This document shows, piece by piece, positions 1 through 10,530 of a stretch of 64,000 bases of DNA. The DNA lies in contig ML769458.1 in NCBI GenBank assembly GCA_009733575.1, positions 62,001 to 126,000 on the forward strand, given 5' to 3'. The translations under genes were made by a program, and so were the position numbers. The DNA comes from Gymnopus androsaceus JB14. Lineage: Eukaryota; Basidiomycota; Agaricomycetes; Agaricales; Omphalotaceae. The notes beneath the pieces are model-generated. The model did no database searches and was not told where the DNA came from. It saw nothing but the letters and a program-made list of their open reading frames with translations. Numbering within the stretch: the first letter of the stretch is position 1; every line of letters starts with the position of its first letter.

Positions 1-1317
1 AGGGGAGGAGGAATGATGGCAAGAGTTAGACGAGGGATGGAATGAGAATGGGTATGAGAATGGGTACGAGAATAATCATGGGGTATAACCGGAGCAGGAG
101 GATGAGGAGCAGGATTGGAATTTGAATTGCGACGATGCAGTCGCTGTGTGAACTGGTTGAAAGGTCCAAGAGGCTGCTGAGAAATAGCAGGTGCAGCAGC
201 AGCAGGGATAGCACCAGGGCCAGGATGTATGAATTTCTCCCTCATAGACTTGCTAGACGTCTGGCCAACATTTCCCATAGCGCGAACCTCTCCCGAGTCC
301 ATGCCAGAGCTCGTTTTATGGCTATGCAGCCTCCTAGATCCGGAATTGGTCCTTGTAACACCGTATGACGCGGGTAGGGGTCCAGGAATAACAGGAGCCG
401 CACGCCCGTTCCCAATCCCACTGCCAGTGGTACCAGCACCAGCATCATCATTAGAAACAACTGGCGACGCTGGCGCGACTACGAATGGAAGATCCAGATT
501 CAGATGGAGTCGACAATCTGGGAATAGGTATTAATGCGTCAAATTCTTTGGCCGCTGCTCGAGCTGCATTTTCATCGTACAGAATAGTGTTGAATGGGTG
601 GCAGCCTTGGTTCATGTGAGAGCGAATCCCTTGCTGAGCATGAACTGAGATGGAGCGTGAATGTTGATGATGAGAAGGCCGCAATTGAGGAGGCAAAGCG
701 GGAGTTGGTTGTGGTTGTGGTTCTTGAGATCGACTTCGGGACTGGGAAGACTGACAACGGCGACGATCTGAACAAGATGATCAACAAGAAAAAAAGTTTT
801 CAGGATGAGAAAAGCTTACTCGGCATCCGCGCCTGGGCTTCCGCTTGTGCTCGAGCCTGAGCAGCGAGATACGCCTGCACAGTCGGTGGGAGGTTTTTTC
901 CAGTTGCACGATAGATAGGTACGGTTAGAGGAATTTGCCTCATCTCTGTCTCTGTGCCTCCACGACCAAAGATATAAAACATTGAAAAAGATTCAAGTTT
1001 GTTTGTTTTAAGCTTTAAAATTCCGAAAGATCTCAGCAAAGTCAATGGATCAATTGCATACTCGCTCGTTCAGGTTTTCAAAGAGAATGCCAAATTGAGA
1101 AAAAGATTCAATAATAACACAAAATTGTCAATAGAGAAACATGCAAACCTTTTGATAAGTAGTAAACGCATCCAAAGTGTCTATCACAGTGAGAGAATGA
1201 TACAAGAGAAATACTGCAAAAGTCTGCGAAGCAATCTTCCTGATTCATTCAATGCGATGCTATTTTTTTTCCATACTTACCCAAGGACCGAAAGAGCCAT
1301 CAGAGATAGAGCTCTGT
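1..1317 (-). pseudogene. DUF6699-like gene copy A, clipped by window edge
   Basis: This stretch aligns along its length with 37245-38582 in the same orientation, including exon, intron and 5' flank. Read on the minus strand it gives a Ser/Pro/His-rich low-complexity protein with an exon rich in Ala-Gln-Ala-Arg repeats (about 800-950) and a GT-AG intron near 780-830. After splicing, the next exon is open in this copy, whereas copy B needs a frame change there. A deletion of about 58 bp near 460-480, relative to copy B, shifts the frame and introduces a stop. The C-terminal domain lies outside the window. Family assignment comes from copy B. I read it as a decayed segmental duplicate; the frame break is visible, the decay is inferred. 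Confidence 0.6.
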
Positions 1318-1863
1318 ACACTCCACAGGATTGAGTAAATTGAGACTGGAATTATCTTAGGAAAATAGTCTGTATATAATAAAATATTCCGCTGCAAATT
1401 TCCATTGAAAAAGAATGAAAATCCCGCCTTAAAAATAATTTGAAAAAGACCATCTTTTCCATGGTCTTTTCCATGTGTAAAAGGTCTTGTAACCGTTGTT
1501 CTTTCCCAATTGAAATCTTTGTTTTATTCTGCGATCAACACACAGTACTCAGTTACTGCCAGTTACTGCCCTGAACTGATGGTATCAGATATTAGTCAGC
1601 AGAGCAACAGGATGAGCTTTGTCATCATTTAGAGTGCATAACTTCATCTTCTCAATGCACTCAGAAGCAGATAAATGATGTTCTCCCTTGTTTTATCTTA
1701 AAAACAGATCCCTGGTTCTCTGAGAGCCATTTTATAAGTATCACATATTGCCTGTGACAGTTGTAAGCACCAAGCCAAATTAAAGTTGTTAATGGGTTGC
1801 CAAAACTGTACCCTAGCCTCAGATATGGTACATTCAAGCTGATATGGACTGTATACTTGTTCT
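1318..1863. other. intergenic, no gene seen
   Basis: AT-rich sequence between the end of the duplicated segment and the hAT target site. Short open frames here show no recognisable protein character. Confidence 0.5.
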
Positions 1864-1871
1864 TCTACCTT

Positions 1872-4800
1872 TAGTGTTGGGCACGGGTTAGTTGGGTTGA
1901 GCCGGGTCTTGGGACGGGCACCTGATCCGGGTTGGGACGGGCAAGCTTTTCCCAACCTGAGGCCCACCCGGAAAACCCGAATTGGTAGTGCCCATATTTG
2001 GCGCCCTTTGCCTGCTGCCTCCAAGTTGCATTTTGCTTCCATTGTAGCTACTGTACAGTACCTAAAATACAAATACGTATAAAAAGCAGTGAAATTATTA
2101 AGTCTTTGCACTTCCATCATGAAACGCCATGCATCTGATAAAGCCAATCCACTTAAAAAGGTCAAAAAAACCATTCGCAAGGCTGTTCAACATGGAATCC
2201 AATGCATTGACAGTGGTCAGTCACTCTATGTCTATACTGATTTATTTGCTAACCTTGATGATAGATGATGATGAAGCTGACCCAGTCGCGCATCCTCAAC
2301 TCATGCCTCCTCACAAGCTCCGACACCACGAGCATCCTCTTGAGCATCCTCTGACACCCCCCAAGTTATTGAATTATCTGACAATGAAGATGCCACACCA
2401 CTTTTGAAGGCAGAACTTACCAAGAACATCAGTTAGTATTCAATTCACTTACCTTTTTTTCCATTGATTTTTTACTCACAAATACAGGAGCTCAAATTCA
2501 AAAAAGAAAGGCACCCGTCTATGCATTCTACAACCCCAATTCCAAAGTAAAGTTTGCCAGCAATGGCACAGCCGAGTACATTGCATTCAGCTGCTCTACA
2601 TGCTGGGCACAAGTTAAGCAGGGATTGAAGACTGGAGATAAAGCATCCACTGGTTAGCATCTCATTGTATACACAGATAAATCGGCTCACTTACCACCAA
2701 TTAGGTGCCCTTATTCAACATGCCAAATGCTGCTGGGGTGACGAAGCAGTCAGTGCTGTTCAAAACTTCAAAAGCATTGATAAGGCCTGGGAAGCCCTCA
2801 AAAAATTTGGCAAGAAGAGCCAAAGTAAGCTCACTGCTGTGCTTCGGACAGTGAAAGGATGGGCAGAGTCGTTTTCGATGCAGCCACCAACCAAAAAGAC
2901 TATTTGGTTTGTTTTCATGTCTACAATTCTCAAAAATGTAGTATTTATTGTATTTTAGTGTTGTTACAGCACGATGGGTATTGGAATCAGCACGTCCATT
3001 CCATATTGTCAAAGATTGTTGCTACAGATGGCTTCAGAAGGAAGGTTAACCAGAACAATATATCCCTGGTCAAGAGACAGTCTCATGCAATGTGAAGCAC
3101 TTATATACCCAAACAAAGAAAAGCTGGTGTAAGAGCTGCAGGTTAGTGTGAGCAGCCTCATAAAATATTGCGGTCACTTACAAACTACTCCAGGATCAGG
3201 AAGGGGAGATTCCAATCACTCTTGACTGTTGGACATCACCAAACCATTGGGCCTGGATGAGTATCACAACTACAAGGACTCGTAAGGGACAAGATGACAC
3301 AGATGAGCTAGTTACTCACCTGCTAGACTTCATCGAGCTTCCATGCTTGCACTCAGCTGTTAATATGGCAGAGGCACTCGCCAAATTCCTGAAAGAGTAT
3401 GGGATAGAGAAAAAGGTTAGTTCTCCGTCTATCTGATTAAATGTAATGCTAACGCACCACAGATAATCTCTATTACTTGCAATAATGCATCTGCAAATAC
3501 CGCGATGTTTGAAGAACTCGTTAAACTCCTTCCCGACTTTCGCAGACTTAATGCCCATGTCTATTGCTTTGCCCACACAGTTACATAATTTGACTGCTAA
3601 AGGTGTTCTTCGTCCTTTCGAGCCTAAAAAACCAAAGGATGGTACCTCCCAGGCTGATATCAAGGCTGCAGAATTAGCTGGTTTTGATGACACAGCTTTG
3701 GAGGAGTTCCGTGCTCAGTTACGGGATCTTGAAGAAAATGGTGCAGAGAGGAGAGATGATTTAGAGGGATTTGTGGAGGTTTTGGGTGAGATGACTGACA
3801 TTGAATGAGAGGAATGGAACGAGGTAGTACAGCCCTTGCGAAGCGCTTTAGTCAAGGTCAGTTGACCTGGAACTCTGTTTCATTGGCGCTAACTAAGCGC
3901 TTACAGTGTCATCGCATTTCATTCAAGATTATAAACTCCCTTACTGTTCTACTTCCTCGATGGTGTGAAACTGTGGCCAGCACCAGGTTCAAGGACCGTG
4001 TCCTCCCTTGTGATGTTGCTACTTGCTGGAATTCCACTTATGATATGCTCTGTGCCTTTATTGAAATGAAAACTGTCATTGTACAGTTTTTGGATTGTGC
4101 TTCAAATGGCCTTGCCGACTATACTCTTGGAGGAAGAATGGGAAGCAGTTAATGATCTAACAAAGGCTTTGAAGGTGTGTTTCTATCTATTGCACTAGCA
4201 TATATCTGCTTACTTTCTTGTCAGATACTGAAGGATGCAACTGCTTTCTTTTCATCCAACACGCCAAACATCTCTGCTGTAATTTGGGCCATGGATGCTA
4301 TCAACAAGGCATTTGCCAGTGGAATTGTCAAAAACCATTAACTCTGTGCTCCTCTTCACCATGCTCTCAGTATTGGCAAAAAGACTCTGAACAAATACTA
4401 TGCGCTTACTGATAACTCCAATATATATTGTATCGCTATGGGTACACTCTTTATTGGCACAGCTTGACTATGCACTGACTCAATGTGTATAGTTCTTCAT
4501 CCTTCTTTCAAAACAAACTATTTTTCATGCCTCAACTGGCCTGAAGACTGGATCAATGATGCTGTGGAAGTAACTCATAATGCCTGGACCTCCCACTACA
4601 AAACATCTGCATCTATACCTGATACCACAGCCTCTTCTCCACCTATTGTATGCTCCAATTTTTAACATCAAACTCTTTTATGTCGCTCATGGCACACCAA
4701 ACACAGGCAGCAACACCAACTAACAATACCAATGAGTTGGACCAGTACCCTGCAGATAGCCTTGTTCCCACCGATGATCCACTGCAATGGTGGATTATGA

Positions 4801-5405
4801 ACTGCAAGGTTTATCCCAACCTATTGAAGCTGGCTATTTCTATTCACAGTGTTCCTGGTATGTTAGCTCTGCCTTCTAATATCTATTTGTGTTTTAATGA
4901 TAATTATGCAGCATCTTCCATTACAGTTGAGTGAACGTTCTCCCGTGGCCGTATTCTCATCACACACCTTTGCAACTGTCTTTGTGCTACAACCATATAA
5001 GCACTCATGTGCTTTGGTGACTGGTTGCATGAGGATTTTGTTACTAACGCTGAGCTTGAAGACTTCCTTAATGATAAATCGCCTTCCTCACTTCTAAACA
5101 ATGATGAGCTTCCCGAGCTTGATGTTGATGAAGATAACAATGAAGCTTCATTTCTTTTTCTGTAGTAGATTACTCCTTTGTAATTGGATTTTTATGGCAA
5201 ATACAATCAGACTTTGGCTGCTCAGAGCTGTATGTGAGTTGTAGGTAGTGTAACTGATTCATTCACGGAAAAGTTGGGCTTGCAAAGGTGACCCAACCCG
5301 GAACCCGATGTTCCAGGTGGTCCTGAGTATGCCAGGATTGGGTTTCTTTTCTGGTTGGGACAGGCAGAGTATGGGAGTCCTGAACCCAACCCGAGCCCAA
5401 CACTA
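1872..5405 (+). mobile_element. hAT-superfamily DNA transposon, decayed
   Basis: The element is 3,534 bp. Its left end starts TAGTGTTGGGC and its right end is the inverted GCCCAACACTA. Imperfect subterminal inverted similarity (GGTTGGGTT-type words) continues inward on both sides. It is flanked by a perfect 8-bp direct duplication, TCTACCTT, at 1864-1871 and 5406-5413. Eight-base duplications are the hallmark of hAT transposition, and the transposase remnant inside agrees. Ends and target duplication are intact although the transposase is broken, so the copy could only move in trans. Confidence 0.93.
2119..5165 (+). pseudogene. hAT transposase, broken by stops and frameshifts
   Basis: Reading the plus strand in pieces recovers the usual order of a basidiomycete hAT transposase. 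A BED-type zinc-finger-like region (about 2490-2770) has the words FSCSTCW and HAKCCWGDEAV. A catalytic-core segment (about 3190-3590) has LDCWTSPNHW and SITCNNAS. An acidic insertion follows at 3650-3800. A C-terminal dimerisation region (about 4720-5160) has QWWIMN, FSRGR and ALMCFGDW. Several introns (for example near 2430-2490, 2655-2705 and 3415-3465) appear to separate the parts. In-frame stops occur in the core (3590-4150) and before the C-terminal FSRGR motif near 4930, so no complete enzyme can be made. It lies inside matching inverted ends and a target duplication. Confidence 0.85.
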
Positions 5406-5413
5406 TCTACCTT

Positions 5414-8289
5414 GAGTAAACCAGGTAGGCAGAGTGATGCTCCAGTCTGAATAGGTGAGGGTAGATACCATGCTGAGGTATGTGTTGCCCTGGTAGGATT
5501 TGATACCAGTCTTGAGCCACCTGTCAGTAGAGCCTGAATGGGTCAGGTGTAGCAGGAGCCCACCATAATTGTAACACATTGTCCAAGGAGCACTAAATGT
5601 AAGTCATGCACCATGGAAGGATCTCAGCAGGATTGGCTTAGATAGAAGGGCATGTGTGGGAGTGTTAAAGCTGTAAGTAAAATAAGGATTGGTGATTCAT
5701 GCTGATATCAAAAGTTGATCAAAAGCGGTATAATGCAGACCTATTAATTTTGGGAGGCTTGCACCATATATCTGTTGAAGGATGGGCTGTGATTGTGAAG
5801 GATGGGCTGTGATTGTGAAGGTAGATAACATGACGGTGAATGAAGCGCTGTAGTAGGTCACAGAAAATGAGCGCTGGGTCACAGCCTCTGTGACATTAAG
5901 GTTAGGGTGAGACAGAAAGGAACTCAAAGCCACTTTCAGCTATTCAGCTATTCATCTGGCCCATTGTCCATCTTACCCTACTTGCTTCCCACCTAACTGT
6001 TGTCATGTCCTACGTCCCGCCCAGTGTTACCTGACTTGCAGATTGCTGCCTGTGCCAGGTTCAGCAGTTCAGATCTTAGTACGTGGCAACAAAATGGAAT
6101 ATTCAAAGACCTGGTCCAGTTGCTGTGGCTTCGAGGGGAGGTATGGTGCGCCCGTGAGTGAGTTATCTTCAAGTGTATGCAATGCATCAAGTTCAGATCT
6201 GCAGAGTTCTAGGCTACACATGGAAGCAACCCAGCTGGGAAGCAGTATGAGGAGAATAGTGTTACTGGAACAACCACATTGACAAACCTTAGGATAAGTA
6301 TTCTAACAAAATATTGAATGTGGATTTCAATAGTTCGGTCTTAGCTTTTCTTGTAAAACTCTTATCTGAGCAAGCTTAATCCGTTTTCATGCATCAGTTA
6401 AAATGTGGTTGCGACATTTGTCCTCCACCAAATAGACAGTCAAAGAGGAAGGCAAAAGTTGGGAGATACAAAATTCAAAGAATGAATATTTGATCTGGTG
6501 TACTTGCTTTCTGCACAACTTTACTCTTAGATCAACACACCACATCATACAACTGGTTCAAAGACTACTCATCTCATGGTAGCATAAAAATTTGCCCGCC
6601 AACTTCCTTGGATGAAAGTGGTGTGATTGTGCAGCAATAAGGTATTCACCATGCATAATTAGAAACCTCAGGGCTCTCCAAACTCCTTTATCACTAGCCG
6701 TGGCACAAGTTGAGCACAAGCAGAAATCTAGGATTTGGGTGGACAACAACAATCATGGAGGGCAGGAAGGGTAGGCAACAATAATTGCAGAAGGTGGGAA
6801 GCAAGCAATGGTATAAATTAACACTGCAGGGATGAGACCATAACCGGACCAAAATATACTGAAAATATGTTGTAGTTATAAAGTAATTCCACAACATATT
6901 CGTCATCTGATTAAGGTGAAAAAATGCTGAGACTTTTTACAAAAACCTGCACAATTTCTTTCATTTTTGAGTGCCGCAAAAAACAGAAAGAAAGATAAAT
7001 TTCTGCTCCTTTCATCCAGCCGTTTATTGGAATGATTCTGAAACTAACCTGCCACAGGTTAAGCTAATGATATTTATTATTCATTTTCATTTTACTGCCT
7101 CAAGTTAAATGAATGATATTTTTAAAAACCTCAGTAAAAGGTTGCCGAAGTTATCTGAAGGAAACTCAATATTTTTTTCCAATTTTCCTATCATTTCCTT
7201 GCCAAGAAAAAGTTGAAAGAATTGTAATTCTTTTTTGAAAAACCTGGGTGAGAATATTTGTAACAATGTCATGGACGTCCAGACGTCGCGGATCCACGAC
7301 TTCAGGATATCGAGATCGATTTTTTGGCTGATATCTGCGATGTCACATGGCTGTTACTATATAAGTTCAAACGGAGATCCGCCGAGTGGAATATCTATGG
7401 GAAGCAAATTCGATAGTGAGCAAACAATTCCGAACGAAATGAAACCAAAATTGAAACCTGCGATTTGGCCATGGCGAGAGTGCAGCATTGAAAAATATAT
7501 TACCACATTTGACAATTCATACAAGAAGACACCAACGACACAAGGAAGACAACTTAGAAGATACGCGAAAGCTCCTCACTTCCAGCCCTCATCCTCTCCA
7601 ACTTCTTCATCATCTCTTCCCTCCAAGCAGCGACTTGGGGACTTTCTCACGCAAGCTCCGTACAGATCTCCGGACCCTTGAGGACCACCATTAAGTATCC
7701 ATTCACTACTGTTCCAGACCTAATTTCGATGAGATACAATCCTTTGGAATCCAGAATCAATTCGCAATACCTGGTAGTAGGTCAAGTTTGACTCCAGTGC
7801 TCCCGCTAATTCTGACCCATATATAGAGCATTGAATCCCCCCAATATAAAAACTCGTAAAACAGCTTAGTATGTCCTCACCAATCTGCCTGCACCTCCCA
7901 TACTATCTGTACGCCGCCAAATTCCACATACACAATGTCACAATACCACTTGAACCTAATCCACCCTCAGTAGTCTTCCCTTCAAGGGAGCCATATGCAG
8001 AGGCCCTGGATATGCCCCCTCCCGTCCTTGTTCCTCATAGCAAACCAAAAGTGAGTCCCACAGACTCCCTGCCAGCCATCAAGCTCAAGTTCAAAATGGC
8101 AAATGACAGTCGACCAAACTGGTCATCTGTTGCCTTTGACCATAAGGGTTTTATGAGGCAGGGATGAAGATGACAGAGTTGTATAGCAGGGATATGTATG
8201 CACTTGGACAGATGATGAACAGGGCTGGTGATCATGTGCCTATGAATACAAGAGTTAGGTTGTACTTTTGGGTATGTCACTAGAGGCTA
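5414..8289. other. intergenic, no convincing gene
   Basis: Nearly 2.9 kb between the hAT element and a MITE. Open frames are short and lack family motifs. The longest (7235-7681 plus, 148 codons) begins at a non-ATG codon and was not accepted. The stretch holds a small perfect tandem repeat at 5781-5820. Confidence 0.45.
5781..5820. repeat. 20-bp perfect tandem repeat, two copies
   Basis: The word GATGGGCTGTGATTGTGAAG occurs twice in a row at 5781-5800 and 5801-5820. No function is evident. Confidence 0.9.
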
Positions 8290-8291
8290 TA

Positions 8292-8920
8292 GCGGTATTA
8301 AAATAAACCCCTACAAGTTCTCGGAGGCATATTTTAATACTAGCGACAAGTTGTCAGCCAGCCAAATATGCCCAGGGAACCCTAACCATAGTATGATAAG
8401 ATGGGACCATATCTTGGGAACCAGGGGCCGTGGGAAAAAACGGAAATGGCTACACCCCTTTATTTTTCTCCCTCTTTCCAGTGGTGCCTCCGCTTAATCC
8501 TAATCTAAAATTGGAATTATGACCAAATATAGTAATAAGCACTGTTTTGGTCAGGTCTCGTTAGGGTAAGCACAAAGTGCTTACCCTAACATAGAGACCT
8601 GATCAAAACAGTGCCAAACAAACAGTGAACATAGGTTAGGGTTAGGGTGGTTAGGGTTTAGGGGTTGAGGATAATAATGGGAGTGTGGGGGCTTGCCCCC
8701 ACTGTTAAAATATTAATCAGGGTTAGGGTTAGGATGTGAGGTAGGGCTAGGGTTGGGTGCAGGTGGCCTACACGAGCATGGGAAAAGTGTCCGTTTTTTC
8801 CCACGGGCTCTCGTTCTCTCTGTATTGATATTTCTTTTCTAGGTAAAAGCTGTGCTGACAACTTGTTGCAAATATTAAAATACGCCTCCGAGAACTTGTC
8901 GGGGTTTATTTTAATACTGC
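8292..8920. mobile_element. MITE with ~65-bp inverted ends and TA duplication
   Basis: The left end (8292-8355) and right end (8857-8920) are inverted copies starting GCRGTATTAAAATAAACCCC, with a few mismatches over about 65 bp. The element is flanked by TA on both sides (8290-8291 and 8921-8922), the target duplication typical of Tc1/mariner-like elements. There is no coding capacity. The interior contains telomere-like TTAGGG/CTAACC words (about 8635-8755) and a long palindrome at 8539-8614. The word GTGGGAAAAAACGGA recurs near both sides in inverted orientation. Superfamily placement rests only on the TA. Confidence 0.8.
8539..8614. repeat. near-perfect palindrome inside MITE
   Basis: The arm at 8539-8573, containing GCACTGTTTTG and TTAGGGTAAGCAC, pairs with 8577-8614, containing GTGCTTACCCTAA and CAAAACAGTGC. 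A 3-nt loop and a few mismatches separate them. It would form a strong hairpin and may be a smaller element nested in the MITE. Confidence 0.85.
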
Positions 8921-8922
8921 TA

Positions 8923-9967
8923 ATGAACCAGCTGGGTATGTGGTGTGTTCTCTCCATGTGCCATTGCTAAACTGACTCGGTTGCTTGAATGTGTACAGTG
9001 GCTGGGCTATGAGGAGTGGATATGTCCATAGAAATCAACACCTCCAGTGGTCCAATAACTCCCGTGGACCTTGCTGCTGCTGTTGCACTAAATGTTAGCT
9101 GGTATTTTGAGGTGTGTAACTTTGCATTTTGTTTTCATTGTACGGATTAAACTAATCAATTATACGTGTATGTACAGAGGATGTATAAAGAGTTCCCCAT
9201 GCCTAATGGCCCATGGCATGCAGCACCAGTAAATGGCATCTGAATTGATATGCTTGTCTTGGTTTCAATTATGAATGTTTTGAGGATGCGAGGCTGGCAG
9301 GCTAATAATGCAGTTGATTTTTGATTCCGAAGTGGTCTGAATTGTCAATGATGTCTTTCCATACATTGCATTAATTTAACACTTGCAATTTCTTCTCACA
9401 TCTACATATGGCTCTATGAACCCCTTTTACCTTTCAGGCTCTCTTTCATAGTCGTATACCCATTACTAGATTCTAGCAAATCATTTATTATAACTGTATC
9501 AAGAGCATATACTTACAGTCTGGATTTTTGCAATCCATCTCAATCTTGCTTCTTGAAATTTCTTTCAAATTTCTGTACTTACATGTACTTAAACAAAGCC
9601 TGTGAAAGCTAGCGCAATAGCTTAAGATAGGTTATGCATTTGTCAGATGTTCCAAGGCCGAGTTGTTCGTTCACCATGTTTACAATGAAAAGGCAAGTGC
9701 AGTGTGGTGCACTTCTTCTGCTCCGAATCTTTGTTCTTGACTTTCGAGATTTCTTAGTGCAAATCTATGGGCCTGGCCCAAGCACAATTTTTGCTTAGAT
9801 CTGTGTTGTTTTGGGCATTCGAGCACAATGAGCAACCCTTTCGCTTTGTTCTGTGGGTTTTGGTTAATGCCTGATGTGATAAAACTTAAAAGTTGCGCTT
9901 TGTACCGTGAGATCTCATGCATGCATGCACTATTCTCATGATCTCAAGTGAAGCATAAGACCGGGGT
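8923..9967. other. intergenic, no gene seen
   Basis: AT-rich sequence with short frames only, between the MITE and the gypsy LTR. No motifs recognised. Confidence 0.45.
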
Positions 9968-10480
9968 TGACAGTCCTAGGGAAAGGTACTGAAAGTAGCT
10001 TTGAGGCCTTTAGTATAAAAGACAGGCAAGATCCGCGATCGAATATGCGTGCAGGTGGATTTGGGAATGCCAAAGCTCCCAAATGTGAGTTCTAAGTCTA
10101 GTTGTATGAGCCAATGTTGAATAGTCAACAGCAGCGAATCTGGTTGTCTTATGAGCTTGCTGGTAGTCAAGTCAATGCGTGAGTTGAAAAGTGGAGCCAG
10201 AACAAGCGTGTATTGAGAAAATAGATGAATTGACAAGAGTATAAGAAAATAGAGAGAAAAACAAGAGATACGGGAGTAAACAAGTTAATATCAAGACAAG
10301 GGAGTCTACCAGTTATATACATGCGGGATGTTGGATTGGCAAATAGTAAGTATGTACGGAAGTAGCTGGGATATGTTGTAGGCTTAGCGGGTGGTTGTCA
10401 GGTTGGTAGGGTAGGTTATGCATATGATCAGAAGGGTTTGGGGGCTGACAATAGTGAAATTGGTGGTACTGGGCATGACA
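9968..10480 (-). repeat. gypsy 3' LTR
   Basis: The 513-bp block begins TGACAGT on the plus strand and ends GGCATGACA. As a minus-strand LTR it therefore runs TGTCATGCC to ACTGTCA, with the expected TG/CA termini and a 5-bp TGTCA/TGACA inverted end. It directly abuts a G-run polypurine tract at 10483-10490. Only one LTR is present in the window, so the ends are judged from the termini alone. Confidence 0.7.
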
Positions 10481-10495
10481 TTACCCCCCCATCTA
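10481..10495 (-). other. polypurine tract of gypsy element
   Basis: The minus strand reads GATGGGGGGGTAA immediately before the LTR start. A purine run at this place primes plus-strand DNA synthesis in LTR retrotransposons. Confidence 0.65.
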
Positions 10496-10530
10496 GGGTC
10501 CCTAGCATTTAGAGCAGGTTCTTAGCTTGT

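Noticed and set aside
1698..2180. 160-codon minus-strand frame
   Set aside because: Spans the left end and target site of the hAT transposon; not a gene.
7235..7681. 148-codon plus-strand open frame
   Set aside because: Starts at TTG, lacks motifs or introns, and composition looks random; possible small gene but not supported.
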